Source: Clostridiales bacterium
GTDB lineage: Bacteria; Bacillota; Clostridia; Lachnospirales; Anaerotignaceae
Length of the DNA: 64,000 bases
Reading direction: 5' to 3'
NCBI GenBank assembly: GCA_019423725.1
Contig: JAHZAW010000040.1
Coordinates: 1 to 64,000, forward strand
In this document: piece after piece, positions 1 through 8,582 of the stretch
Position numbering within the stretch: position 1 is the first letter of the stretch
Layout: each line of letters begins with the position of its first letter
Translations under genes and position numbers: made by a program
The notes under the pieces: model-generated
Seen by the model: the letters and a program-made list of their open reading frames with translations, nothing else
The model's database searches: none
Told to the model about the DNA's origin: nothing

Positions 1-207
1 GTTGATATAAACAAAGAGATAGGACGTCTCAACAAAGAACGTGACAAGATGATAAAAGAGGTTGAGCGTGTTGAGAAAAAACTGGCCAACCAGGGATTCA
101 TCGCAAAGGCTCCTGCAAATGTCATTGAAGAAGAAAAGGCAAAGGGTGTTAAATACAGAGACACTCTCAAACAGATCGAAGAAAGACTTGCAGCACTTAA
201 AAAATAA
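1..207 (+). CDS. valS: Valyl-tRNA synthetase, C-terminal fragment
   Basis: Only the last 68 residues are inside the window; the gene enters from the left edge and stops at TAA 205-207. The residues are rich in Lys and Glu with heptad spacing (EIGRLNKERDKM..., RDTLKQIEERLAALKK), which matches the C-terminal coiled-coil arm of ValRS that contacts tRNA-Val. The enzyme charges tRNA-Val in the cytoplasm. The call rests on the tail only, so the identity is likely but not proven by catalytic motifs. A perfect 12-bp terminator follows directly. Confidence 0.8.
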   Translation, partial: VDINKEIGRLNKERDKMIKEVERVEKKLANQGFIAKAPANVIEEEKAKGVKYRDTLKQIEERLAALKK

Positions 208-221
208 AGAACTAAACTTAT

Positions 222-252
222 ATACAGCAGCATTTAATGCTGCTGTATTTTT
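222..252 (+). terminator. Intrinsic terminator of valS
   Basis: A perfect 12-bp stem (222-233 with 237-248, loop TTA) is followed by a T-run. It starts 14 bases after the valS stop. Confidence 0.9.
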
Positions 253-262
253 ATATAAAAAT

Positions 263-297
263 ACCCTCCTATCTTCAGGATAAGAGGGTCATTTTTT
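263..297. terminator. Bidirectional terminator between valS and the MATE gene
   Basis: The arms 263-273 and 279-289 pair over 11 positions with one mismatch. There are T-runs on both strands (292-297 on plus, the A-rich 255-262 stretch read on minus). It can end the minus-strand MATE gene, whose stop is at 315, and back up the valS terminator. Confidence 0.75.
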
Positions 298-314
298 ATT
301 TATTTTTTATTTAA

Positions 315-1676
315 TTATTTCATTTTCTTTAGAACATCCAAACCGATGGCTATGGAAACGAAGAATGATATGACATCCGCCGCCGACTGGGTACACTCTA
401 TTCCTGTAAGGCCAAACGCCGCCGCGAATATATAGAGGCATGGAATAAAGAAGAGGAACTGCCTTGATGTGGCCAGAATTGAGGCTCTGACGGTATAACC
501 TATGGTCTGGGTAAGCATGTTGCATATGGTTACCCATCCAAGGAGAGGGAAAGTCAGACACTGCCATCTCAAAGTTCTTACACCTATTTCAATAACATCG
601 GGGTCATCCCTGAAGGCTCCCACAAGCTGAGGAGCAAATATTGCTCCAAGTATTGAAAATATTATGAGAACGATAAGTGATGATTTAACGCAGAAGCTCA
701 CGCCCTTTTTAACCCTGTCGAATTTTTTCGCGCCATAGTTAAAGCCGCATACCGGCTGGAATCCCTGTCCATAACCAAGCATTGCTGAAAAGGCAAACAT
801 AACTATCCTCTGCACGACTGTCATTGCCGCTATGGCCGCATCTCCATATACTCCTGCGGCATGGTTTAAAAGCACAAAGGAGATAGTTGAGCATCCCTGT
901 CTGAAAAGTGAGGGAAGTCCACCCCTAATTATTTCTTTTATATAATATAAATTAAACCTTACATTTTTTAATCTTAAAGGTATGCCCTTTTTATTTGTAA
1001 ACACTATAAGGATTATAAGGCTTATAAGCTGGCTGAGGGTCGTGGCCATGGCCGCTCCAGCAACTCCAAAATCAAATACAAATATGAATATCGGGTCTAA
1101 AACAATGTTCAGTATACCGCCTGTCATAATTCCGATCATTCCATAAAAGGCGTTTCCCTGGAATCTTAGCTGATTGTTAAGGGTAAAGGCTGCCGTCATT
1201 ATGGGCGCGCCAAAAAGTATGTAGAACAGATAAGCCGATGCATAGGGAAGTATGGTCTCCGTAGCTCCAAGCATAAGAGCAAGGCCGTCTCCAAGAATAA
1301 ATCCAACAGCCATTATTACAAATCCTCCTGCCAGCGACCAGAAAAATCCCGTAGAAGCCATCTCATTGCATTCCTTTGTCTTTCTTGCTCCAAGCTGTCT
1401 GGAAATATAGTTCCCTGAGCCATGTCCAAAGAGGAATCCCACAGCTTGTATGAGCGTCATAAGCGGAAATATTACACCAACGGCTCCAGTGGCACTGGTA
1501 CCTATCCTTCCTACGAAATATGTATCGGCCATATTGTATATGGACGTTATTAGCATACTTATTATGGTCGGTATGGCAAGCTCAAGTATAAGTTTATCCA
1601 CCGGTTCTTCAGTCATTTTTTTAAATTTCGCGGCCTGAAAATCTTCGTTTTCGACTGCGGTAGAATTATTATTCAT
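315..1676 (-). CDS. MATE family multidrug/cation antiporter
   Basis: A 453-residue membrane protein of the MATE (NorM/DinF/MepA-like) family, which exports drugs or metabolites in exchange for Na+ or H+. About twelve hydrophobic segments are visible in two repeated halves. Family-typical stretches include ELAIPTIISMLITSIYN and YNMADTYFVGRIG near the N-terminus and NYGAKKFDRVKKG in the second half. I chose the ATG at 1676: it has AGAGG seven bases upstream, whereas an in-frame ATG 18 bases earlier has no such site. Length is normal for the family. The substrate cannot be told from sequence, and it appears to be a single-gene transcript. Confidence 0.9.
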   Translation of the reverse strand: MNNNSTAVENEDFQAAKFKKMTEEPVDKLILELAIPTIISMLITSIYNMADTYFVGRIGTSATGAVGVIFPLMTLIQAVGFLFGHGSGNYISRQLGARKTKECNEMASTGFFWSLAGGFVIMAVGFILGDGLALMLGATETILPYASAYLFYILFGAPIMTAAFTLNNQLRFQGNAFYGMIGIMTGGILNIVLDPIFIFVFDFGVAGAAMATTLSQLISLIILIVFTNKKGIPLRLKNVRFNLYYIKEIIRGGLPSLFRQGCSTISFVLLNHAAGVYGDAAIAAMTVVQRIVMFAFSAMLGYGQGFQPVCGFNYGAKKFDRVKKGVSFCVKSSLIVLIIFSILGAIFAPQLVGAFRDDPDVIEIGVRTLRWQCLTFPLLGWVTICNMLTQTIGYTVRASILATSRQFLFFIPCLYIFAAAFGLTGIECTQSAADVISFFVSIAIGLDVLKKMK

Positions 1677-1810
1677 TGCTGCGCCTCTTTCCATTTGATT
1701 TTCATTTTAATTTTGTTTCATATAACTTTAACATTTATTTTAGCACAAAAACTTCTCTGATAAAAGCCAGCTGCCAATATATTAATTTATGAACATTACA
1801 TGACCTGGCT

Positions 1811-1838
1811 TTGACAAAGCAGCCCCATATATTATAAT
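1811..1838 (+). promoter_or_regulatory. Sigma-A type promoter for the secreted-protein gene
   Basis: TTGACA (1811-1816) and TATAAT (1833-1838) are separated by 16 bases, both hexamers matching consensus exactly. The gene starts about 70 bases downstream. Confidence 0.8.
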
Positions 1839-1908
1839 AATTATATATAAATCTATAAAAGAACAAAAAAATCGAATTTTATATGTAATACCGGAAGGAG
1901 GGCTTTTT

Positions 1909-2379
1909 ATGATTCGATCCTTAGCCATGGCGGCAGCGTTATTTATGGTCTCATCAAGCACACCAGCTATTCAAAGATCCTATGAACAATCCTATGCTTA
2001 TGAAGCTAAGTCAGAATTTGATGAAACCTGGGGAATAAGATTGGCGGCAAAAAATATTACATCCGAAGGCCTTACCCTTTATATAGCCCAGTCCGGCGGA
2101 ACAAATATAAATGAACTTTCATACGGTTCAGAGTATTTTTTGGAAGTACTGGATGATGGTCAGTGGAAAACCGTACCGCACATAAACGAAAACATAGCTT
2201 GGGATTCAATGGCTTATATCATAAGGCCTGACGCCTATAATGAGTGTGAGATAAATTGGAAAAATATTTACGGAGATCTCCCCGCCGGCACCTACCGCAT
2301 ATCTAAAAAAATAATGAATTTCCGCGGGCCGGGAGACTTTGATGAAAAACCATATACTCTGGAATTTGAGATAAAATGA
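1909..2379 (+). CDS. Small secreted or surface protein with Ig-like fold
   Basis: 156 residues with a short hydrophobic N-terminus (residues 5-16, ending SSSTPA) that could be a signal peptide. The body is predicted beta-rich. The stretch LPAGTYRISKKI followed by an alternating beta-strand end (YTLEFEIK) resembles the small bacterial immunoglobulin-like domains found in Firmicutes secreted proteins. GGAGG lies upstream of the ATG and a consensus promoter precedes it. No catalytic residues are apparent. Function is unknown; the domain assignment comes from pattern memory, not a search. Confidence 0.65.
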   Translation: MIRSLAMAAALFMVSSSTPAIQRSYEQSYAYEAKSEFDETWGIRLAAKNITSEGLTLYIAQSGGTNINELSYGSEYFLEVLDDGQWKTVPHINENIAWDSMAYIIRPDAYNECEINWKNIYGDLPAGTYRISKKIMNFRGPGDFDEKPYTLEFEIK

Positions 2380-2397
2380 AAAATATTATTTAACATT

Positions 2398-2424
2398 AAA
2401 AAAACCGGCTTAAAAGCCGGTTTT
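2398..2424. terminator. Bidirectional terminator
   Basis: A perfect 10-bp stem (2401-2410 with 2415-2424) has seven T on the minus side and a T-rich stretch on the plus side. It serves the converging secreted-protein gene and threonine synthase. Confidence 0.9.
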
Positions 2425-2429
2425 AATTT

Positions 2430-3674
2430 TTATTTTAAATTAAATCCTTTTTTGCTGAATGCTTCAAGAAGAAGATCCATATCAGGTGCTATGGATATGG
2501 GCTCTCCCGCTGCCTTAATGGCGTTATTTACGTCCTTAAGACCATTTCCTGTTATTATTCCCACAACTGTGGCATCCTTAGGTATAAGGCCAAGCTGGCA
2601 GGCTTTTTTGATGCCGGCAGCTCCCGTTACACCTGCAGGCTCACCAAAAAGTCCACATGTACGTCCAAGCATCCTCATAGCAGCTAAAATTTCCTCATCA
2701 GTTACATTTACAGCTATACCGTTTGATTCTCTTACGGCTCTGAGGGCCTTATCAGCATTTCTGGGAACTCCTACAGCTATGGAATCAGCTATGGTGTTTT
2801 CCTCCATGGGCTGCCAGGGCCTTCCTGTCTGAAGTTCTGTGTTAAGAGGGCAGCAGCCCGCAGCCTGAACACTTATAAGTCTTGGAAGTTTATCAATGAA
2901 TCCAGCATTATAAAGATCCTTAAATCCCTTCCATACTCCGGCTATGGTGCATCCGTCTCCAACGGATACTGCCACATAATCAGGCATCTTATAATCCATC
3001 TGTTCAGCTATCTCGAGGGATACTGTTTTCTTTCCTTCAAGAAGGTATGGATTTATGGCAGCGTTCCTGTTATACCAGCCCCATCTGTCTATGGCCTCCG
3101 CTGAAAGTCTGAAAGTCTCCTCATAGCTTCCTTCAACGGATATTACATTAGCTCCGAATATCATAAGCTGTGCGACTTTTCCCTTGGGTGCCCTGGAAGG
3201 AACGAATATATATGTCTTAAATCCTGCGGCAGCAGCATTACCAGCAAGGGATGATGCCGCATTTCCTGTGGATGAGCAGGCAATTGTGTCTGCCTTAGCC
3301 TCATGAGCCTTGGCAACTGCCATGGCTGAAGCCCTGTCCTTAAGGCTCGCTGTGGGATTGATACCATCATCCTTTATCCACAGCTGTTTGACACCTATCA
3401 TTTCCGCAAGTCTGGGTACCTCATAAAAAGGTGTCCAGCCTACCCTTAAGGGTGTATTGGGTGTGGTCTCTTCCACGGGAAGGAACTCTCTATATCTCCA
3501 CATGGAGTAGTCTCTGCGTTCCTTTATATCAGATGCAGATACTTTTGATGAAATATATTTATAGTCATATTTGATATCAAGAAGGCCTCCACAGTGGGGA
3601 CATACAGTTATATCCGGTTTTGGTTCAATTTCTGCGCCGCACTTTATACAAACGGCAGATATCACATTTCGCAT
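2430..3674 (-). CDS. thrC: Threonine synthase
   Basis: A 414-residue PLP enzyme (fold type II) that converts O-phosphohomoserine to threonine. An N-terminal zinc-ribbon is visible (C9, C12, C25, C28), followed by the PLP lysine K112 in TASLKDRASA and the phosphate loop SSTGNAASS. The ATG at 3674 is preceded by GGAGG; the 20 residues that could be read upstream lie in an inter-gene hairpin and are not expected to be translated. The gene follows a second fold-type-II enzyme, with a terminator-like hairpin between them. A close paralogue (for example cysteate synthase-like) cannot be excluded without a tree. Confidence 0.88.
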   Translation of the reverse strand: MRNVISAVCIKCGAEIEPKPDITVCPHCGGLLDIKYDYKYISSKVSASDIKERRDYSMWRYREFLPVEETTPNTPLRVGWTPFYEVPRLAEMIGVKQLWIKDDGINPTASLKDRASAMAVAKAHEAKADTIACSSTGNAASSLAGNAAAAGFKTYIFVPSRAPKGKVAQLMIFGANVISVEGSYEETFRLSAEAIDRWGWYNRNAAINPYLLEGKKTVSLEIAEQMDYKMPDYVAVSVGDGCTIAGVWKGFKDLYNAGFIDKLPRLISVQAAGCCPLNTELQTGRPWQPMEENTIADSIAVGVPRNADKALRAVRESNGIAVNVTDEEILAAMRMLGRTCGLFGEPAGVTGAAGIKKACQLGLIPKDATVVGIITGNGLKDVNNAIKAAGEPISIAPDMDLLLEAFSKKGFNLK

Positions 3675-3704
3675 ATTAAAACCTCCGCTGTTCTGCTGTT
3701 TTGC

Positions 3705-3739
3705 AAAATCCGACGGACTGAAAGAACAGCCCATCGGAT
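3705..3739 (-). terminator. Terminator-like hairpin between the PLP gene and thrC
   Basis: On the minus strand a 13-bp stem (3739-3727 with 3720-3708, two G-U pairs, six-base loop) is followed by TTTT. It lies 15 bases after the upstream stop codon and just before the thrC ribosome site. No separate thrC promoter is seen, so it probably allows partial read-through and lowers thrC expression relative to the upstream gene. Confidence 0.65.
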
Positions 3740-3754
3740 CAGAATAGTTACAAA

Positions 3755-5230
3755 TTATAAGTTTTTAAGTACTCCAGATTCCTCATTGAAGGCATTGATA
3801 AGCTCATCAAGGTCTTTAGCCTGTGAATGTACGCCCTTCCATGTCTTTTCAGGGTTATACCAAAGGTCATTGAGTTCCTCAACAGTCTTGCCCTGCTGCT
3901 CAACCCAAGTATAGTATTTAAGGTTATGAACTCTCTTTCTGCCAACATATGTGAGTTCTTCCATATTATCTGTACGAAGTCCAAGCATATGGAGATTGTG
4001 GTCTACAGCTGCACTTGTCATTGTGTAAGGTCCATTTTCTTCCTCAAGTTCCTTGATCCTTGAACCATACATATCAATGGAGTCTGTAAGAACTGTGGCG
4101 ATAACGTCATGCTCTGTCATCTCATAATATTTAGCCATCTTGATAGCGCAGAGAACATTGGCTGTTCCTGAAATTCCAAGATATCCAAGTTTCTCAACAA
4201 CTTCTGCAGGTACATGAGCTTCTTTTACAAGATATTCACGGCCAACGGGGTCGTTGAACAGACGTATAAGTCTCTGGCTGTCTTCGTCATCGATATCGAT
4301 TACCATATCTGTATTCTTTACATTATGTATCCAGGGGATGTGTTTATCTCCGATACCTTCTATCCTGTGTCCGCCAAATCCATTATTAAGTATTGTAGGG
4401 CACTGGAGAGCTTCACCTACGGCAAGCTTCATTTCAGGATATACTTCCTTGAGGTAGTCGCCGCATCCGATCGTTCCAGCTGAACCTGATGTGAAGCATG
4501 CTCCTGCAAGTCTGTCTCCGTCTTTCTTTACCAGTTCAAATGCTTCAGCAATGGCACTTCCTGTTACCTGATAATGCCAGAGGTGGTTTCCCATCTCCTC
4601 AAACTGGTTGAATATCATAACATCGTCTCTTGTTCTCTTAAGTTCCCAGGTCTTATCAAATATTTCCTTTACGTTTGACTCGCATCCGGGTGTAGCTATT
4701 ACTTCTCCTGCGATCTTTGAAAGCCAATCAAAACGTTCACGGCTCATTTCAGCGGGAAGGATAGCTATTGAATCGCATGCAAGAAGCTTGGAGTTGAAAG
4801 CACCACCACGGCAGTAGTTTCCTGTTGAAGGCCATACAGCTTTATGGCGTGTGGCATCAAACTGTCCTGTTACAAGTCTGGGCGCAAGACATCCAAATGA
4901 CGCACCTACTTTATGGCATCCTGTGGGGAACCATTTTCCTATAAGGCATATAATCCTTGCATTTACACCTGTAAGTTCTTTTGGAAGTTCAATAAAGTTG
5001 GGCTTTCCAAAAAGACCGCCTGATGTCTTCTGTTCGTTTTTCCATGTGATCCTGAAAAGGTTTAAAGGATCAACGTCCCAAAGTCCAACATTAAGAAGTT
5101 TATCCTTGATTTTGTCAGGAATAGTTTCGGGATGTTTCATCTGTTCGTATGTAGGGATAACAATTTTATTTTCTCTTGCTTTTTGAATATTACGCTCGAG
5201 ATTTTCCTTATTTATCGTTAAGTCTATCAT
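3755..5230 (-). CDS. PLP-dependent fold-type-II enzyme of unknown substrate
   Basis: A 491-residue protein related to the threonine synthase/cysteine synthase/TrpB superfamily, usually annotated only as a PLP-dependent protein beta subunit in Clostridia. The predicted PLP lysine is K107 in TGCHKVGAS, and WPSTGNYCRGG (134-143) looks like the substrate/phosphate loop. A glycine-rich PLP phosphate site is seen at SGSAGTIGCGDY. Length is about 80-100 residues above threonine synthase and there is no zinc-ribbon. GGAGG lies seven bases before the ATG. It stands upstream of thrC in what looks like one transcript, suggesting a reaction on a related amino acid. The substrate is not known to me. Confidence 0.75.
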   Translation of the reverse strand: MIDLTINKENLERNIQKARENKIVIPTYEQMKHPETIPDKIKDKLLNVGLWDVDPLNLFRITWKNEQKTSGGLFGKPNFIELPKELTGVNARIICLIGKWFPTGCHKVGASFGCLAPRLVTGQFDATRHKAVWPSTGNYCRGGAFNSKLLACDSIAILPAEMSRERFDWLSKIAGEVIATPGCESNVKEIFDKTWELKRTRDDVMIFNQFEEMGNHLWHYQVTGSAIAEAFELVKKDGDRLAGACFTSGSAGTIGCGDYLKEVYPEMKLAVGEALQCPTILNNGFGGHRIEGIGDKHIPWIHNVKNTDMVIDIDDEDSQRLIRLFNDPVGREYLVKEAHVPAEVVEKLGYLGISGTANVLCAIKMAKYYEMTEHDVIATVLTDSIDMYGSRIKELEEENGPYTMTSAAVDHNLHMLGLRTDNMEELTYVGRKRVHNLKYYTWVEQQGKTVEELNDLWYNPEKTWKGVHSQAKDLDELINAFNEESGVLKNL

Positions 5231-5282
5231 GGTCGGCCTCCTATTTAATAGATAAATAAATATAGTTTACTTGTACATGATT

Positions 5283-5311
5283 AATATATCACAGCAAATT
5301 ATTTTTGTAAA
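5283..5311 (-). promoter_or_regulatory. Promoter for the PLP-enzyme/thrC transcript
   Basis: On the minus strand TTTACA (5311-5306) and TATATT (5288-5283) are 17 bases apart, 53 bases before the start codon. The rest of the roughly 335-base gap 5231-5565 is AT-rich and holds only the terminator of the SLH gene at its left end. Confidence 0.6.
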
Positions 5312-5470
5312 CAGCTAAAAAATTTTTAGGTGTCCTTAATATTTGCTATTTTATAACTTATACACAATAAATAAATTTCTGCTGCGTTTATTTTAGAGCT
5401 TTGACATTCATGATATATGCAGTTATTCGGACCTGCATATTGATACAACACACATAAACTATTTTAAATA

Positions 5471-5506
5471 TAAAAAGCGGACCTGTAAAGTACATTCAGG
5501 TCCGCT
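5471..5506 (-). terminator. Terminator of the Big2/SLH gene
   Basis: A perfect 10-bp stem (5506-5497 with 5485-5476) is followed on the minus strand by TTTTT. Confidence 0.85.
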
Positions 5507-5565
5507 CTCTTAAATATTTTATTATATATCAATCAGCCAGGCATAATTAACATAAATATAAATAC

Positions 5566-7140
5566 TTACTCACTTATCTTGACTGCTACCCAGCCTCTCT
5601 GGGCATAGGGTGCTCCGCCTACATAGGCCTGGGGAGTTTTTCCGTTTGATATATCGAGCATTAAGTCAAACTGCTCTGTTGTAACAAAATCATTGGGTCC
5701 AAATGTTGTGCTGTCATAACCTGAGATTATTTTATTCTCATATGCCCACGCAACAGCTTTGGCATACCATGCATCAGATGTCACATCAAGGAATGGACTA
5801 ATCTGTGAAGGTTCAGGCTTTCCTGCCTTGTTCCAAAGTATCTGTGCAGCCATTCCTCTTGTCAATGTTTCATCGGGAGCAAATTTTTTGTCGCCTACTC
5901 CCATCATCCAGCCCTTTTCATATGCTTTTTTAATGCCTGCATATCTTGAATCAGCTGAGCTGACATCGTCAAACATTCTGTCATTTGCTACAGCAGATGC
6001 TGTACTGGGAGCAGTCTTTTTCTCCTCGTCTTTTCTGCTGTCCTTCTTATCATCATTTTTAGTCTCTTTCTTTTCGTCCTTTTTGCTGTCTTTCTTATCG
6101 TCTTTTCTTTTATCCTTTTTATCGTCTTTGTTTTTGGATTTTTTAGTCTGTTCAAGGCTGTATGATTTTCCGCTTTTACGGCTGCTGCCATTTTCTACAG
6201 TAACTGTACATTTAGCTACCGCTCCATCTTCTGTCTTTGCTGTTATCACGGCCTCACCTTTTCCGACAGCCTTGATCTTTCCATCCCTGACTGTTGCTAC
6301 TCTTTCATCATCTGATGACCATTTAACTCTATTTTTATTACCGTTCTTTACTTCAGCCTTTAATTGATATGTCTCACCTTTATCAAGGGTTATCTTTGTT
6401 TTGTTCAGTGATATTTCATCTTCAGTTACTGTTACTGTGCAAGTATCTTTGATCTCGTCATTATCACCTGATGATACAGTGATTTTAGCTTTTCCAGCTT
6501 TAAGTGCCTTTACTTTTCCATTTTCAACTGTCACTACCTTATTATCATCATCAGTTTTCCATTTAAGAGCCTTCATCTCTTCTTCAGACAGTTTTGTCTT
6601 GAGCTCAAGTGTTACACTTTCACCTTTTTTAATACTTATCGATTCCTCTTTAAACTTTATTTCTTTGACTTCCCTTTTTTCTTTTTCATTCATGTCTTTA
6701 ACTTCAAATTTGCCGTCTTTTATGGAAACCTTAAGTTTTACAGTCTCATAATCGGGATTAATGATCTCTATGATATCACCGTCTTTAAGGATATCAAAAC
6801 TTACCTGGAAACCATCCTTAGCAAACATTATCCTGTTATTAGACTGGTCAATATAATAGTCAGCTCCATATAATGTATCACTTTTGCTATTATCCCATTT
6901 AGAAGAATTTACATTTATCTGGGTTATGCCCTTTATGTAATCCTTGTCCATCGCAGGTGTCAGTGTAAAATATTCATCATAATTGTCTTTGTATATATCA
7001 CCTGTTAATACGATATATTTTTTCTGTTCGCTGACCACTCGGGGCTGTTCAGCTGCCAGCGCCATTGCTGGAACCGATCCTAATATCATTGCAGTACTTG
7101 TTAATAATAATATAGCTTTATTTAATTTCAATAAATTCAC
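5566..7140 (-). CDS. Secreted Ig-like (Big2) / SLH cell-surface protein
   Basis: 524 residues exported to the cell surface. Order: signal peptide 1-30 (hydrophobic core AILLLTSTAMILG, cut near ALAAEQ), a unique region to about 150, two Big2-type Ig-like domains (about 165-240 and 243-318, each with a K-ITV or AVITA signature), a very basic/acidic low-complexity linker of KDDKKD-like repeats (about 325-380), then two SLH motifs (FDDVSSADSRYAGI... and FLDVTSDAWYAKAV...) that bind secondary wall polymer. Two SLH motifs rather than three suggests a partner or weaker anchoring. The start is GTG at 7140 with AAAGG unusually close; a TTG three codons on has better spacing, so the exact start is unsure. 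Confidence 0.85.
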   Translation of the reverse strand: MNLLKLNKAILLLTSTAMILGSVPAMALAAEQPRVVSEQKKYIVLTGDIYKDNYDEYFTLTPAMDKDYIKGITQINVNSSKWDNSKSDTLYGADYYIDQSNNRIMFAKDGFQVSFDILKDGDIIEIINPDYETVKLKVSIKDGKFEVKDMNEKEKREVKEIKFKEESISIKKGESVTLELKTKLSEEEMKALKWKTDDDNKVVTVENGKVKALKAGKAKITVSSGDNDEIKDTCTVTVTEDEISLNKTKITLDKGETYQLKAEVKNGNKNRVKWSSDDERVATVRDGKIKAVGKGEAVITAKTEDGAVAKCTVTVENGSSRKSGKSYSLEQTKKSKNKDDKKDKRKDDKKDSKKDEKKETKNDDKKDSRKDEEKKTAPSTASAVANDRMFDDVSSADSRYAGIKKAYEKGWMMGVGDKKFAPDETLTRGMAAQILWNKAGKPEPSQISPFLDVTSDAWYAKAVAWAYENKIISGYDSTTFGPNDFVTTEQFDLMLDISNGKTPQAYVGGAPYAQRGWVAVKISE

Positions 7141-7177
7141 AACCTTTCATTTCTTATCAGATTAAAGCAGGTAATTT

Positions 7178-7228
7178 GTTAGTTCAAACTAACATAGGAA
7201 TAAAATAAAATTTGACTATTCGGTCAAA
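7178..7228. promoter_or_regulatory. Two inverted repeats upstream of the SLH gene
   Basis: GTTAGTT-CA-AACTAAC (7178-7193) and TTTGAC-TATTCG-GTCAAA (7211-7228) lie 38-88 bases before the SLH gene start. The second includes TTGACC on the minus strand, a possible -35. They are candidate operator sites; no regulator is encoded next to them. Confidence 0.4.
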
Positions 7229-7350
7229 CTGCCCCCCTGTTGTAAATCTGTTATGGATCGTGTTTCATCCCTTCCTTTCAGCCCCATATATCATCACAGC
7301 GCCTGGCTGTCAATAGCTTTCTAAAGCAGTAATATATTAACATGCCTATA

Positions 7351-7383
7351 AAAAAAAGTAAACTGCCCTAAGGACAGTTTACT
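7351..7383 (-). terminator. Terminator of the pyrG-dapF-dapL transcript
   Basis: The 9-bp stem 7383-7375 with 7365-7357 is followed on the minus strand by seven T. Confidence 0.9.
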
Positions 7384-7400
7384 ATAATCTTAAAGAATTT

Positions 7401-8582
7401 TTAAAGGATTTTTTTGAGTCTTTCAATAGCCTCTTCTGTATTCTCTCTGCTGCCAAATGCTGTAAGTCTGAAGTATCCTTCTCCTTCAGCTCCAAATCCT
7501 GCTCCGGGAGTTCCCCCAACCTGAGCGTTTTCAAGGAGCCAGTCAAAGAATGTCCAAGAATCCATACCATTGGGGCACTTGAGCCAGATATAGGGTGAGC
7601 ATACTCCGCCTGAGAACCATATTTCCTTTTCTCTTAAAAGTTCAGCAATGAGTTTAGCATTTCCCATGTAATATTCGATATTTTCCATGGCTTCCTTATA
7701 TCCCTGGGGAGTAAGGGCAGCCTCTGCGGCTCTCTGGATAACATAGGGAACACCATTGAACTTTGTTGCCTGTCTTCTTGCCCAGAGTTTCTGAAGGGAT
7801 TTTCCGCCGGCCTCAAGTTCATTGGGGAAAATCGTCCATGAACATCTTGTTCCTGTAAAGCCTGCCATCTTTGAGAAACTGCATATCTCAACGGCACATT
7901 CCCTTGCTCCTTCTACAGCGTAGATAGAACGGGGATAGTCGCCATTAATAAATGCCTCATAGGCAGCGTCATATATGATAAGTGATCCACTTTCCTTAGC
8001 ATATTTTACCCACTCAGCAAGCTGTTCTTTATTATAAACGGCACCTGTAGGGTTATTGGGTGAGCAGAGATAAATTATATAGGGCTTTTTAGCAAGTCCA
8101 TCGGGCATGGGAAGGAAATTGTTTTCCATATTAGCCTGGAGGAGCTCTATATTTCTTCCGCTCATAATGTTGCTGTCCATATATACGGGATATACAGGGT
8201 CAGGAATGAGGATGTCGTTGTCTCCAAGTATATCGACGATATTTCCACAGTCGCTCTTAGCTCCGTCGCTTACGAATACTTCTTCAGCAGCAATTTTTAC
8301 TCCATTTCTTCCATAATATTCAGCAATGGCCTCTCTGAGGAAATCATATCCGTATTCAGGCGGATATCCTCTGAAAGTCTCCTTTGCAGCCATTTCGTCA
8401 ACAGCCTTATGCATGGCTTCGATAACTGTCTTTGTAAGGGGCAGTGTAACATCTCCAATGCTGAGCTTTATTACCTTTTTATCAGGATTTTCAGCACTGT
8501 ATTTATTTATCCTTCTGGCTGTTTCCGAAAAGAGGTAGCTCTCCTTAAGGTTATCATAGTTTTCATTAATCTTTATATTCAT
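7401..8582 (-). CDS. dapL: LL-diaminopimelate aminotransferase
   Basis: 393 residues, class I/II PLP aminotransferase that turns tetrahydrodipicolinate plus glutamate into LL-diaminopimelate, bypassing the acylated route of lysine and peptidoglycan synthesis. Seen: RGYPPEYGYDFLREAI, SPNNPTGAVY (174-183), IIYDAAYE (202-209) and the PLP lysine K238 in CSFSKMAGFTGTR, the DapL-type signature. The ATG at 8582 has GGGAG nine bases before it; the TTG six bases earlier is too close to that site. Its start overlaps the end of dapF by 17 bases, so the two are probably translationally coupled and supply consecutive steps. Confidence 0.93.
   Translation of the reverse strand: MNIKINENYDNLKESYLFSETARRINKYSAENPDKKVIKLSIGDVTLPLTKTVIEAMHKAVDEMAAKETFRGYPPEYGYDFLREAIAEYYGRNGVKIAAEEVFVSDGAKSDCGNIVDILGDNDILIPDPVYPVYMDSNIMSGRNIELLQANMENNFLPMPDGLAKKPYIIYLCSPNNPTGAVYNKEQLAEWVKYAKESGSLIIYDAAYEAFINGDYPRSIYAVEGARECAVEICSFSKMAGFTGTRCSWTIFPNELEAGGKSLQKLWARRQATKFNGVPYVIQRAAEAALTPQGYKEAMENIEYYMGNAKLIAELLREKEIWFSGGVCSPYIWLKCPNGMDSWTFFDWLLENAQVGGTPGAGFGAEGEGYFRLTAFGSRENTEEAIERLKKIL

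Noticed and set aside
5759..6367. Ser/Phe-rich plus-strand frame opposite the SLH gene
   Set aside because: It mirrors the KDD-rich linker on the other strand and lacks any start signal.
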